Below the pieces are notes generated by a model. The model was not told the DNA's origin and made no database searches. It worked only from the letters and a program-made list of their open reading frames with translations. A DNA stretch of 64,000 nt from Balneolaceae bacterium. Lineage in GTDB: Bacteria > Bacteroidota > Rhodothermia > Balneolales > Balneolaceae. Positions 53,673 to 63,399 of the stretch are shown one piece after another. The position numbers and the translations under genes were made by a program. Numbering within the stretch: the stretch's first letter is position 1; each line of letters opens with the position of its first letter. The stretch covers positions 1,364,001-1,428,000 of the forward strand of contig CP030887.1 in assembly GCA_006969905.1 (NCBI GenBank), read 5' to 3'.

Positions 53673-56105
53673 TGCGGTAGCTGCTTTTAATGATTGCCAG
53701 CTAACGGTGATCAACGCAACAACCAGGGTGGTTAATCCTGCATGGAAGAATGGCCATATATTCAAATCTATTTTATAGCTGAAATTTGTTAGCCATTGTA
53801 TACTGAAATACCACGCCACCGGTATAGCGATAATAAACCCTCCCATAACTAATATTATAAAGTCTTTGGATACCAGTTCAAGGATATTTTGGACAGAGGC
53901 TCCAAAGGCCTTTCGTATTCCTATTTCTTTTACTCTTCGCTGGCTGACTAATGCTGAAAGACCGAATAACCCGAAACAAGCCAGTAATACTGAAATCAGA
54001 GAAGCAATATTAATAATACGATTCCACCTTACTTCTTCACGGTATTGTTTTTGAACCATATCGTCTATGAAGGAAATATTGAATGCCTCTTTACCGGCAA
54101 CGCCATCCCACAGGTTTTCCAGTTGAGAAATTGTTTCCGACATATTAGCTGATGCAATTCGTACCAGTATGGTTCCGGGATTTTGTTGAACTGTTTCAAT
54201 ATGCTTAAGAGCCATCGGAAGCAAGGGGTCATAAAGGCTTTTGAAATGATAATTCTCAATTACTCCGATTACTTTCTTGCCGTCAAAAAGAGGGGTCCAA
54301 TTTCGATTTTCTAGTTTATCTTCTATTATCTGACCTACTGGTTTTTCCCAATTCATAGCATCAGCAAAGGCCTGATTTATGATAATTTCATCCGAAGGAT
54401 ATGAATTAGCTACTTTCGAAAAATTGGAGCCCGATAAAAGTTTAATCTCCATTGTATTAAGATATTCCGAGTCCACAGCTTCATGTGCAATTCCATCTCC
54501 AAGCTGTTTCAAAGTAGTTCCTGTCATTGTCTGAACCATACCGATATTCACAACACCAAATTGAGAATAATCCCGGTATTCACCACTTGTTATGGAAGCA
54601 GATTGAACCCCGTTAATTTTTATAGCCTCATCTGCATATAATTGTCCAAGGTCCATTCCGTTTTCCAACTCAGAATTAATCTCGATAGCAAGTATGTTTT
54701 CAGGATTAAAGCCAAGTTCTTTGTTCAACAAAAAGTGAATTTGATTCTGCATTACATAGGTGCCGGTAATAAGCGCGATTGCCATAGCAAACTGTACAAC
54801 TATAAGGCCTTTAACCACAGTTGGGATTTTTTTGGTGGTAGTATTTCTTGAAAAGAGAGAAATTGCATTTTTTTGAGATATCCAAAAAGCAGGGTACAGA
54901 CTGGTGATCATTGTAAGAATAATCAATAGCCCTAGTGCCGAAAGTAAAAGCAAGGGCTCTTTTACAAGAGTGAGGCTAAATTCCTTGCCAAATAATAAAC
55001 CGGTATAAGGGGAAAGAACTTCTGCCATGATTAATCCAATTATGATGGCAATGCTGCAAGTGATAAATACTTCTCCAATGATTTGTACCCTGATCTGATG
55101 TTTGTAAGCCCCCACTGTTTTTCTTATTCCAACTTCATGGAATCGGGAAGTGGCACGGCTTAATGTAAGCGACATAAAATTGATGCCTGCTATAATCAGT
55201 ATTATAAGTGCCAGGCCACCCAGAATCATTGAGTACGTTTTCCTAGTGCTTTGCGTGAAGTCTGAATCAATACTTTCATCAAAGTAAACTTCAGGTAAAG
55301 GCTGTAAGCCGAGCTCCATCTTTTGTGCCGAAATCCAGCCGTCATCATAATGACGCGCAAGAAAATCGTCGAATTTCATTTCCAGCTGTTGACGAGAACT
55401 TTCTTCTTTTAGCGTAATCCATATTTCCAGAAAACCTACAGACAAGCTTTCCTGCAAGGCTTTTCTATTTTCTTCAGGATAGGTTCGAAAGATATTTTCA
55501 AATGGCAGTAAAAACTGAAATTGCAGGCTTGAATTCAAAGGCATATCCCTGGCTACTCCCGACACTACAAAATTTTGAGGCTGATCCAGTAGCCTGATTG
55601 TCATGGTTTCTCCCAGAACCTCGGTTTTCCCAAAATATTTCCGAGCCATAGATTCAGTTAAAACAATATTATCTATTTTTGAAAGAGCACTTTCAGCATC
55701 GCCATAAACCAATGGAAAAGAAAATTGTGTAAGAAAATCAGCATCAACGGTGGTTATCAGTTCCGATATATATTTGTCTTCAATCAGAAAGTCAGCGAAT
55801 GCACCGGATACTTTAATAACTTTTTCTATTTCCGGGAATTCCTTTTCAAGGGCAATAGCAAGGGGGTATGGATGAGTAGTACTTATATTAGCAACATCTC
55901 GGCCTGGATTAGTATAGCTTTCAGTAAGACGGAAAATTGAATCCCTGTTTTCATGAAAGGTATCATAGGACCATTCAAATTGTACATATTTGATAAGTAT
56001 GATACACGCACATAACCCGAGTGCTAAACCGGATATGCTTATAAAAGAATCAATTTTATTTTTTCTAAGGTTTCGAAGAGCAATTTTTATATAGTTTTTA
56101 AGCAT
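53643..56105 (-). CDS. FtsX/MacB-type ABC permease, no prefix (array member 5)
   Basis: An 820-residue permease of the same two-unit plan. Turns are HEVGIRKTVGA and KEIGIRKAFGA, and the second FtsX unit has SALVSQRRVKEIG where most members have a hydrophobic FLIEKR or similar. The end SLKGE supplies AAAGGAG upstream of member 4. The periplasmic part begins SYDTFHENRDSIFRLTES. Both ends lie in the 57-bp repeats, so this gene could be excised or duplicated precisely by homologous recombination. Confidence 0.9.
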   Translation of the reverse strand: MLKNYIKIALRNLRKNKIDSFISISGLALGLCACIILIKYVQFEWSYDTFHENRDSIFRLTESYTNPGRDVANISTTHPYPLAIALEKEFPEIEKVIKVSGAFADFLIEDKYISELITTVDADFLTQFSFPLVYGDAESALSKIDNIVLTESMARKYFGKTEVLGETMTIRLLDQPQNFVVSGVARDMPLNSSLQFQFLLPFENIFRTYPEENRKALQESLSVGFLEIWITLKEESSRQQLEMKFDDFLARHYDDGWISAQKMELGLQPLPEVYFDESIDSDFTQSTRKTYSMILGGLALIILIIAGINFMSLTLSRATSRFHEVGIRKTVGAYKHQIRVQIIGEVFITCSIAIIIGLIMAEVLSPYTGLLFGKEFSLTLVKEPLLLLSALGLLIILTMITSLYPAFWISQKNAISLFSRNTTTKKIPTVVKGLIVVQFAMAIALITGTYVMQNQIHFLLNKELGFNPENILAIEINSELENGMDLGQLYADEAIKINGVQSASITSGEYRDYSQFGVVNIGMVQTMTGTTLKQLGDGIAHEAVDSEYLNTMEIKLLSGSNFSKVANSYPSDEIIINQAFADAMNWEKPVGQIIEDKLENRNWTPLFDGKKVIGVIENYHFKSLYDPLLPMALKHIETVQQNPGTILVRIASANMSETISQLENLWDGVAGKEAFNISFIDDMVQKQYREEVRWNRIINIASLISVLLACFGLFGLSALVSQRRVKEIGIRKAFGASVQNILELVSKDFIILVMGGFIIAIPVAWYFSIQWLTNFSYKIDLNIWPFFHAGLTTLVVALITVSWQSLKAATANPVDSLKGE

Positions 56106-56138
56106 GGCCTATTCTCCTTTTAGGCTATCAACAGGGTT
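56082..56138. repeat. 57-bp direct repeat at a permease junction, copy 2
   Basis: Exact match to 53616-53672, covering the start of member 5 and the end of member 6. Confidence 0.9.
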
Positions 56139-58565
56139 AATTATGGTTGCTTTGAATGACTGGTAGCCAACGGTAATCCAGGCTACGATAAGTGTAATTA
56201 TCCCGGCAATAAGAAATGAAGTTATACCAATATTGATGCTGTAGGCGAAGTTTTGCAGCCACGAGTGCATGGCGTACCATGCAAGGGGCAGTGCCAGGGC
56301 AAAAGCTATGACCAGTAAGCGAGTGAATTCTTTATTCACCAGTATGATAATGCCTTTAGAGCTTGCGCCCAATACCTTCCGAACCCCAATTTCTTTGGTA
56401 CGCCGTACTACCATAAGGGAAGCCAACCCAAAGAGCCCAAGGCATGCGATGATAATAGCCAGGGTTGATCCAAAGGTGACAATTCTACTGAGTTGCTCCT
56501 CCTGCCGATACTGCCTGTCCACTGCCTGATCCAGAAAGTAATAGTTAAAGGGTTCACCCGGACTTATACTTTTCCATGCCTGCTGGATACTTTCTATAGT
56601 TTTAGGAATGTTTTCAGTATCAATATTAAGGCTGATCTTCGGCTGTGTGGAAGCAACTCCAATATTATCAATCCCTGAAAAAATAATAACAGGATTAATC
56701 ACCATTGCAAGAGGCTCAACTTCAGTTCTGAGGGAGGCATAGTTGAAATTGTCGGTTACTCCTATAATCTCATGATTTTGGAAATCAGGGCCGGGTAAAA
56801 TCTGGTTCAATGGGTCCTCTAAGCCCAGTGCATCTGCAAAGGCCTGGTTAATAATCATTCCCTGCTGCAGGTCAGAGGTGATCTCTTCAGAGAAAGTTCT
56901 GCCCCGGATAAATTTAAGGTTCATCAACCCAAGGTAGTTGGGATCAACAAGATTGATATTGAACTGGTATTGTTTGTCGTTAGTATCCCGGAAATCAGCA
57001 TTCATCCATCCCTGATCTGCAGGGGTGTGTAATGAAACGGCAAGCTCTTTTACTCCAGGTACAGCAGCTAACTGTGAGCGTAACAAATCGGTTCGTTGAC
57101 GGGCTTCTTCCATCATGCCGGTGAATCCAGTTTCCTGGGTGGGATTGTCATCAACCTGAACAACTAGTATATGTTCTTTTTGATATCCGAGGTCTTTTGA
57201 TCTTAGGAAATCAAGCTGGTCATTAATAATAAGAGTGCTTGCTATTAGAAATATGGAAAGGGTAAACTGGAAAACGACCATGCCGGTACGGAACAAGCTC
57301 CGATTACTTTTGATATTTGCTCGTCCTTTAAGTACTTCCACAGGCTTGAAGCCGGAAAGAATTAACGCCGGATAGATTCCTGCCACTAAACTGATAAAGC
57401 CAATCAGGGCTAACATCAGTGAAAGGGTTTGGGTATTAAGATGAAAGTTGAGAGCAGTACCTGAAAGCTGGTTAAAGTAGGGGAGCATAAACTCTACAAA
57501 CAAAATACCAACGCCTAAGGCCAGAATGGTCATTAAAAAAGCCTCTCCCCAAAACTGGTACATCAGGTGCGTACGTTCTGCACCTATGGTTTTTCGAATC
57601 CCGACTTCTTTTGCCCGGCTTGTAGACCGGCTTATCGAAAGGGTCATAAAATTCACACAGGCAATAAGCAGCACCAAAAGGGCAATCCCGGCCAGGATGT
57701 AGAGGTAAGTAGGATCACTGACATCCGCAATGCCAACAGGAACGTTTGGATTAAGGTGTATATCAGTTACAGGCTGCAATCCTACAGTATAATTGCTTTG
57801 AGGCCATCTTTCCCCTAACTCTAGCTTCATCATATCGATGAGTTTGGCCCTGGTTTTTTCTGCATCAGAACTTTGGCTGACCTGGACATAAGTTTCAGGA
57901 GATACAGAAAACCATCCGTTTAAGGCCCCTTCTGAAAACAGTTTCTGAGCCTGTTCAAACGGGATCAGAACCTGGTAGGTAATGCTGGAATTGCTTGGGT
58001 GGTCTTCAATGAGGCCAGTTACAGTAAAGGGCATAAAATCGTCCATAACCTTTACCAAAAGAGTCTTCTCAAGCACATCAGTGGTTCCAAAGTAACGTTT
58101 GGCTGCAGTTTCACTAAGAACCAGGTTAGTGGGTTGTGAAAAAACAGCTTCCGGATCTCCTTTAAGCAGTTCAAAATCGAACATTTGGAAGAACTCAGGA
58201 TCAACCAGCTGGATAGACTCAGAAAAAGACTCAGCACTCTGGCTGGTTTTTACCCGGTCGTTGTAAATATATCTCCTGGCTACAAGTTCAGCTTCGGGTA
58301 TATGCTGTTCGATGGAGGACTTTAATCGGATCGGGGAAGTAGTGTTCCAGTAGATATCTCCATCGCCATAATCCTCATGCACCCAGGCCCGGTATATCCG
58401 GTCTGAGTTCTCATGAAACTTATCATAACTGAATTCATTGGTAAGGTACAGAAGAATTAACAGCGAACAAGCAATACCAACCGATAGTCCAAAGATGTTG
58501 ATAGAAGAATAAGTTTTGCTTTTAAAGAGATTTCTAAAAGCAATTTTCAGATAGTTTTTAATCAT
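56109..58565 (-). CDS. FtsX/MacB-type ABC permease, no prefix (array member 6)
   Basis: An 818-residue permease. It starts IKNYLKIAFRNLFKSKTYS; the periplasmic part begins SYDKFHENSDRIYRAWV. Turns are KEVGIRKTIGA and KEIGVRKVLGA and the end is SLKGE, again supplying AAAGGAG before the stop for the next gene three bases on. The second periplasmic domain holds the long loop around NPVIIFSGIDNIGVAST not seen in the others, so its extracytoplasmic face differs. It is likely to handle a different substrate or partner from members 4 and 5 (inference). Confidence 0.9.
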   Translation of the reverse strand: MIKNYLKIAFRNLFKSKTYSSINIFGLSVGIACSLLILLYLTNEFSYDKFHENSDRIYRAWVHEDYGDGDIYWNTTSPIRLKSSIEQHIPEAELVARRYIYNDRVKTSQSAESFSESIQLVDPEFFQMFDFELLKGDPEAVFSQPTNLVLSETAAKRYFGTTDVLEKTLLVKVMDDFMPFTVTGLIEDHPSNSSITYQVLIPFEQAQKLFSEGALNGWFSVSPETYVQVSQSSDAEKTRAKLIDMMKLELGERWPQSNYTVGLQPVTDIHLNPNVPVGIADVSDPTYLYILAGIALLVLLIACVNFMTLSISRSTSRAKEVGIRKTIGAERTHLMYQFWGEAFLMTILALGVGILFVEFMLPYFNQLSGTALNFHLNTQTLSLMLALIGFISLVAGIYPALILSGFKPVEVLKGRANIKSNRSLFRTGMVVFQFTLSIFLIASTLIINDQLDFLRSKDLGYQKEHILVVQVDDNPTQETGFTGMMEEARQRTDLLRSQLAAVPGVKELAVSLHTPADQGWMNADFRDTNDKQYQFNINLVDPNYLGLMNLKFIRGRTFSEEITSDLQQGMIINQAFADALGLEDPLNQILPGPDFQNHEIIGVTDNFNYASLRTEVEPLAMVINPVIIFSGIDNIGVASTQPKISLNIDTENIPKTIESIQQAWKSISPGEPFNYYFLDQAVDRQYRQEEQLSRIVTFGSTLAIIIACLGLFGLASLMVVRRTKEIGVRKVLGASSKGIIILVNKEFTRLLVIAFALALPLAWYAMHSWLQNFAYSINIGITSFLIAGIITLIVAWITVGYQSFKATIINPVDSLKGE

Positions 58566-58575
58566 CTTTCTTTCC

Positions 58576-60960
58576 TTATTCGTTTTTCAGACTTTTTACA
58601 GGATTCATCGTAGCTGCCTTAATGGATTGCCAGCTTGTAGTTAGTCCCGATACCAGCAAGGCAGCCCCACCAGCTAAAAGGAATATGCCAATACCAATAT
58701 CAATACGGTAAGCGAAATCGCTAAGCCACTTGTTCATTATGTACCACGAAAATGGAATAGCAATCGTAAATCCTATGGCAACTAACCGCAAAAAGTCGGT
58801 AGATAAAAGGCTCACTATATTTGTTACAGTGGCTCCCAGTACTTTTCTTATTCCAATTTCTTTTGTTCTCAACTCAGCTGAAAATGCGGTAAGACCCAGC
58901 AGTCCCATACAAGATATCAGAATTCCAATACCGGCAAAAAAGGAAAACACAGTACCAAGCTTTTTATCTGTCTCGAAGAGCTTATCCATTTGCTCATCCA
59001 AAAAACCATATTCCATGGGTGATCCTGAAACGATTTCATTCCATGTGCTTTGTATATAAGGAATAAGGTCTTGCATTTGATCAGGAAGGAAGCGTACCAC
59101 CAAGACTTCGCCTCCGGAAAATGAACTGCTTGGTGTATGAATAGAGTTAATAATAACGGGGGTAATTTCAGTCCTTAGGGTGCGAAAATGAAAATCTTTG
59201 ACTACACCAATAACTTCATCACCGGTAGAAAGTTTTTGGCCTATAGCTTCATCAGCAGAAAGCCAGTTCATTCTTTTTTGCATCGCCTCGTTAATTACGA
59301 TAGCATCTTTCTGGTCATCCGACCTCCCTTCTTCAAAGTATCTTCCGGCCAATAGTTGGAGGCTCAGAGTCTCATAAAATTTTTCATCGGTCGCAATAAC
59401 ATGTGCAGCAAATTGTACATCCGGTCTTTGGCTATCAAACTCCTGGCTTGTTGAAAAGTAAAATCTCCCTGGAATTCCATTTGAGTGCGAGGTTGATATT
59501 ACTGCCTGGTGGCTTTCAATTTTATCAATAAATGCGCTTTTATTAGAAATGGAATCAAAAGAAATATACAGGGTATGCTCTTTTTCAAACCCAAGGTCTT
59601 TATTTAATAAATAATCGAGTTGAGTAAGGACTACTATTGTGCCAACAATTAAAACGGTTGAAATACTGAATTGAAATACTACCAGTATTTTTCTTAGGCT
59701 TACCCCACCGATAGTGTTTGAAGGGCGCCCCTTAAGTACCTCTGAAGTTTTAAAACCTGACAAAAATACAGCGGGATATAGGCCCGATAAAGCTCCCAGC
59801 CCAATTGTTATTGAAATTAAAGCGAGTATAAGCCAGTAATTCTCATCCAGATTCAAACTAAGTGATTTATCAAAGAACTGATTGAATCCCGGCAATACAA
59901 GTGTAGCAATAGTAAATGCAACTATTAAAGAAAAGAGAGATAGAATAACAGATTCTCCCAAAAACTGCTTTATAAGCTGCCGCTTATTTGCACCCAAAAC
60001 TTTTCTGACGCCAACCTCTCGTCCCCTTTGCATTCCCCTTGCTGTAGATAAGTTCATGTAATTGATGTTAGCCAGCACTAAGATGAACAGGGCAATGGAC
60101 ATGAAAATATATATATAAACATAGCTTCCTTTAAAACCCGTTGGTGTAATAAGATCCGATAAATACAGCTCAGAAATAGGCACAAAGAAATAGTTTGTAT
60201 TAGGTGCCCTGGCTTCACCGAGGTGGGTATCAAAGGCTTCATTAGCTACCGATTCAATTTGAGTCCGTTCAACACCATTTTGAAGCTTTGCAAAGGTGTT
60301 GTACATACTGGATCCCCATGAGTTTAGATTACTCTTGGTAGAAGAGAGTCCCTGAATTGAGAAAACCAGGTCAAAGTCCAAATAACTATTTTTTTTACCA
60401 TTTTCTGCAATCCCGGTAATTGTGTATTCAGCTATTCCGTATCTATCTATAAAGAGAGTCTTACCAATGGGGTTTTCATTCGGAAAGTATTGTTCGGCAA
60501 TTTTTTCGGTGATAACTACTGTTCCCGGATCTTGCAATACAACGCTGGGGTTGCCCACTTTTAAAGGAAAACCAAATAGTGTAAAAAAGCCTGGACTGGA
60601 AGCTATTGATCCAACACCGCTCAAAAAATCCTTGTTGTCAAGGCTTACTCTTGCAGGATTCGGAGGGGTTATAGTAACGTAATTCTCAATCCCGGAAACC
60701 TCATCGACTGCAGTTCTGCCAAGTGGATATTGGGTTATCCTGCTTTTTTTAAAGTCCCCGCCAAATTTTCTCTCAACCCCTATAAAGTATATCTGTTCGT
60801 GGTTTTCGTGGAACGTATCATAACTCATTTCGTCAGAAACAAACAAAACAATAAGTACAAAGCAGGTTAATCCTATAGATAAGCCAAATATATTTATAAC
60901 AGTATAAAACTTATTGGCTTTGAAGTTTCTTAATGCAATTTTCAGATAGTTTTTGATCAT
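58576..60960 (-). CDS. FtsX/MacB-type ABC permease, no prefix (array member 7)
   Basis: A 794-residue permease. Turns are REVGVRKVLGA and KEIGIRKVLGA; the end is SLKNE. The first periplasmic domain (SYDTFHENHEQIYFIGVERK) differs from the others soon after the conserved FHEN start. It is separated from member 6 by 10 bases, and a purine-rich GGAAAGAAAG precedes the member 6 ATG. Eight helices and two MacB domains are complete; no frameshift is seen. Confidence 0.9.
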   Translation of the reverse strand: MIKNYLKIALRNFKANKFYTVINIFGLSIGLTCFVLIVLFVSDEMSYDTFHENHEQIYFIGVERKFGGDFKKSRITQYPLGRTAVDEVSGIENYVTITPPNPARVSLDNKDFLSGVGSIASSPGFFTLFGFPLKVGNPSVVLQDPGTVVITEKIAEQYFPNENPIGKTLFIDRYGIAEYTITGIAENGKKNSYLDFDLVFSIQGLSSTKSNLNSWGSSMYNTFAKLQNGVERTQIESVANEAFDTHLGEARAPNTNYFFVPISELYLSDLITPTGFKGSYVYIYIFMSIALFILVLANINYMNLSTARGMQRGREVGVRKVLGANKRQLIKQFLGESVILSLFSLIVAFTIATLVLPGFNQFFDKSLSLNLDENYWLILALISITIGLGALSGLYPAVFLSGFKTSEVLKGRPSNTIGGVSLRKILVVFQFSISTVLIVGTIVVLTQLDYLLNKDLGFEKEHTLYISFDSISNKSAFIDKIESHQAVISTSHSNGIPGRFYFSTSQEFDSQRPDVQFAAHVIATDEKFYETLSLQLLAGRYFEEGRSDDQKDAIVINEAMQKRMNWLSADEAIGQKLSTGDEVIGVVKDFHFRTLRTEITPVIINSIHTPSSSFSGGEVLVVRFLPDQMQDLIPYIQSTWNEIVSGSPMEYGFLDEQMDKLFETDKKLGTVFSFFAGIGILISCMGLLGLTAFSAELRTKEIGIRKVLGATVTNIVSLLSTDFLRLVAIGFTIAIPFSWYIMNKWLSDFAYRIDIGIGIFLLAGGAALLVSGLTTSWQSIKAATMNPVKSLKNE

Positions 60961-60969
60961 CTTCTCTCC

Positions 60970-63396
60970 TTATTCGTTTTTCAGGCTTTTTACAGGATTT
61001 ATGAGTGCAGACCGAATGGCATGATAACTTACCGTGATCATTGCAATACCCAGTCCGATCACACCCGCTCCGATAAAGAAAAGAGGATTGATACTGATAC
61101 GGTAAGCAAATTCGCTCAACCAGGTTTCCGCAGCGTACCATGCAAACGGAGTGGCAAGCAAGAACCCAACAAGTACCAAGGTTACAAAATCTTTGCACAC
61201 CAGCAGCACAATGTTTTGCACCGATGCTCCCAATACTTTCCGGATACCAATCTCTTTGATCCGGCTTTCAATCGAAAAGGAGGCCAGTGCAAATAAGCCC
61301 ATACAGGCGATAAAAATGATGATAGCGGAAAAGAACAGAAAAACTTTACCCCGCATCTGATCAGCGCGGTAAATCTCCTCAAACCGACTGTCAAGGAAAG
61401 TGAGTTCCATAGGATTTTCCGGATCAAATCGGTGAAGAATTTCCTGCAGACGATTGACAGCTTCAGGGATATTGGAAGTATTCACATTTACGGTATAATA
61501 ATCAATGTTATGAATGGGATTGCGGTTAGAGGCGATCATTACCGGGCGTTGTGATTTATGAAGCGATTCAAAGTGAAAGTCCTCAATTATACCGACGATC
61601 CTGAATTGATAAAGGTCGTCCTCATCCAGGTCTCCGTCCCATATCGTTCCGTTGATATTCACCCACTTACCAACCGGATCGGTAAGGCCAAGTGCAGTTA
61701 CGCCTTGCTCAGTGATGAGTACTGAAGTTGAATCAGCGGGTTCATCTCTCAGATTTCTTCCAGTTATCAATTCAATATTATAAGTATTCAGGAAAGCGTC
61801 ATCTGCACCGATATAGATCATATCGGATGTGGTCTGTACCTCAGGATTCCCCACCCTTGCAACAGGGAATGTCTTCCATTCGCCGGGCACCCTGGATGAA
61901 ACCGATACATGCTCAACTTCAGGCAGCTTTTTTATTTCCTGCTTAATACTTTGATATTGACTTCTCATTATTCCACTGTTTATATCGATCACTAGTTGGT
62001 TTTCAATATCAAAACCTAGCTGCTTTTCCTGCAGGTAGCTAAGCTGCTGGTAGATAATTAGCGTGGCAGCAATCATGCCGATAGAGATTGAAAACTGGGT
62101 GACAACTAGGGTCTTTCTCAATGAAAAACTAGAGGTTCCAATCCGGATCTCGTTCTTGAAAGCAGAAGCCGGATTCACCCTGGAAAGAAAGAAGGCCAGA
62201 TATAGTGCGGATAGAACACCAGCGATCAGTACAGTTAAAAGCAACGCAGTAATTAACGGAAGACTATTGAAAGGAAGCGAGAGCGCTTTACCAGTTAAAA
62301 CATTGATGTATGGAAGGAAAACCTCCACACTTACTATAGCCAATGACAGGGAGAGCATGGAGAGTATCAGGGATTCTCCCAGATACTGAGTAATGAGCTG
62401 TCCCTTTCCAGCTCCAAGGGTTTTTCTCATGCCGACTTCACGAGTTCTGCGGGAAGCTGCTGCAGTCGAAAGATTCATATAATTAAAGCAGGCAATAACC
62501 AGAATAAGAACACTTATAATCGCAAACATGTACAAGTATAAAGGACTACCCTGATTTACATTCATACCGTCCTGGATTTCAGATGAATATAGATGGATAT
62601 CTCGTAGCGGCTGTAGAGCAAAAGAACTAGTGTAATCCACATCACTGTTGTAATTAGAAGTAACCAGATCGGTAAGTTTCTTCTCGAAAGCAGCCTTTTC
62701 AAAGTTTGGCTGCATGCGCACATACGTTATAAAGGAGTTGGAGGTCCAGTTTGATGAGACCCAGTTATTCCAGCCTTCGATGATTCTTGCCCAGGTAGGT
62801 TCGGAATGGATCAACTCCAGGCGGATGTGTGAATTGGAAGGGAAGTCTTTAATGACACCGGATATGGTGGCCTCATAGCTATTGGTATAGAGTAAGCGCC
62901 CCACTACTTCAGTTTCACCAAAATATTTTTGGGCTATCGATTCCGTGATTACTAGGTTATCGGGTTGAGTGAGGGCTGTTAACGGGTCACCATGAATGAA
63001 CTCAAAATCAAAAAACTGGAAGAAGTTAGCATCGGCAATCCATATGGTTTCATAGTCTCTGTTAAGGGGATCGTTGCCCACCGTGTTACGGCCAATAGAA
63101 ATAAGCTGGGTTTGTTGCTGAACTTCGGGGAAGCGATTTTCGGCTTCAGGACCAATCAGAGGAGCTATTGAGGCAAGATTCCGAGAGTCGCCGGATGGTT
63201 CGGTAATATGTTGAATCACCCGGTAGATCTCATCGGCTTCTTCATGGAAGTTGTCAAAACTCATTTCATCGATCACAAACAGTGAAAGCAGGATAAAACA
63301 CCCAAAGCCCAGTGTGAGCCCAAGCAGGTTGACGATGGAAAAGGTTTTATTCTTTACTAGATTTCTAAAAGCAATTTTGATGTAGTTCTTAAACAT
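60970..63396 (-). CDS. FtsX/MacB-type ABC permease, no prefix (array member 8)
   Basis: An 808-residue permease. It starts MFKNYIKIAFRNLVKNKTFS; the periplasmic part begins SFDNFHEEADEIYRVIQH. Turns are REVGMRKTLGA and KEIGIRKVLGA and the end is SLKNE. Here the stop is followed by AAGGAGAGAAG before the member 7 ATG, so the SD is in the nine-base spacer rather than in codons. Base composition looks slightly richer in GC than members 4 and 5, by eye. It lies three bases downstream of the partial member 9. Confidence 0.9.
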   Translation of the reverse strand: MFKNYIKIAFRNLVKNKTFSIVNLLGLTLGFGCFILLSLFVIDEMSFDNFHEEADEIYRVIQHITEPSGDSRNLASIAPLIGPEAENRFPEVQQQTQLISIGRNTVGNDPLNRDYETIWIADANFFQFFDFEFIHGDPLTALTQPDNLVITESIAQKYFGETEVVGRLLYTNSYEATISGVIKDFPSNSHIRLELIHSEPTWARIIEGWNNWVSSNWTSNSFITYVRMQPNFEKAAFEKKLTDLVTSNYNSDVDYTSSFALQPLRDIHLYSSEIQDGMNVNQGSPLYLYMFAIISVLILVIACFNYMNLSTAAASRRTREVGMRKTLGAGKGQLITQYLGESLILSMLSLSLAIVSVEVFLPYINVLTGKALSLPFNSLPLITALLLTVLIAGVLSALYLAFFLSRVNPASAFKNEIRIGTSSFSLRKTLVVTQFSISIGMIAATLIIYQQLSYLQEKQLGFDIENQLVIDINSGIMRSQYQSIKQEIKKLPEVEHVSVSSRVPGEWKTFPVARVGNPEVQTTSDMIYIGADDAFLNTYNIELITGRNLRDEPADSTSVLITEQGVTALGLTDPVGKWVNINGTIWDGDLDEDDLYQFRIVGIIEDFHFESLHKSQRPVMIASNRNPIHNIDYYTVNVNTSNIPEAVNRLQEILHRFDPENPMELTFLDSRFEEIYRADQMRGKVFLFFSAIIIFIACMGLFALASFSIESRIKEIGIRKVLGASVQNIVLLVCKDFVTLVLVGFLLATPFAWYAAETWLSEFAYRISINPLFFIGAGVIGLGIAMITVSYHAIRSALINPVKSLKNE

Positions 63397-63399
63397 AAT

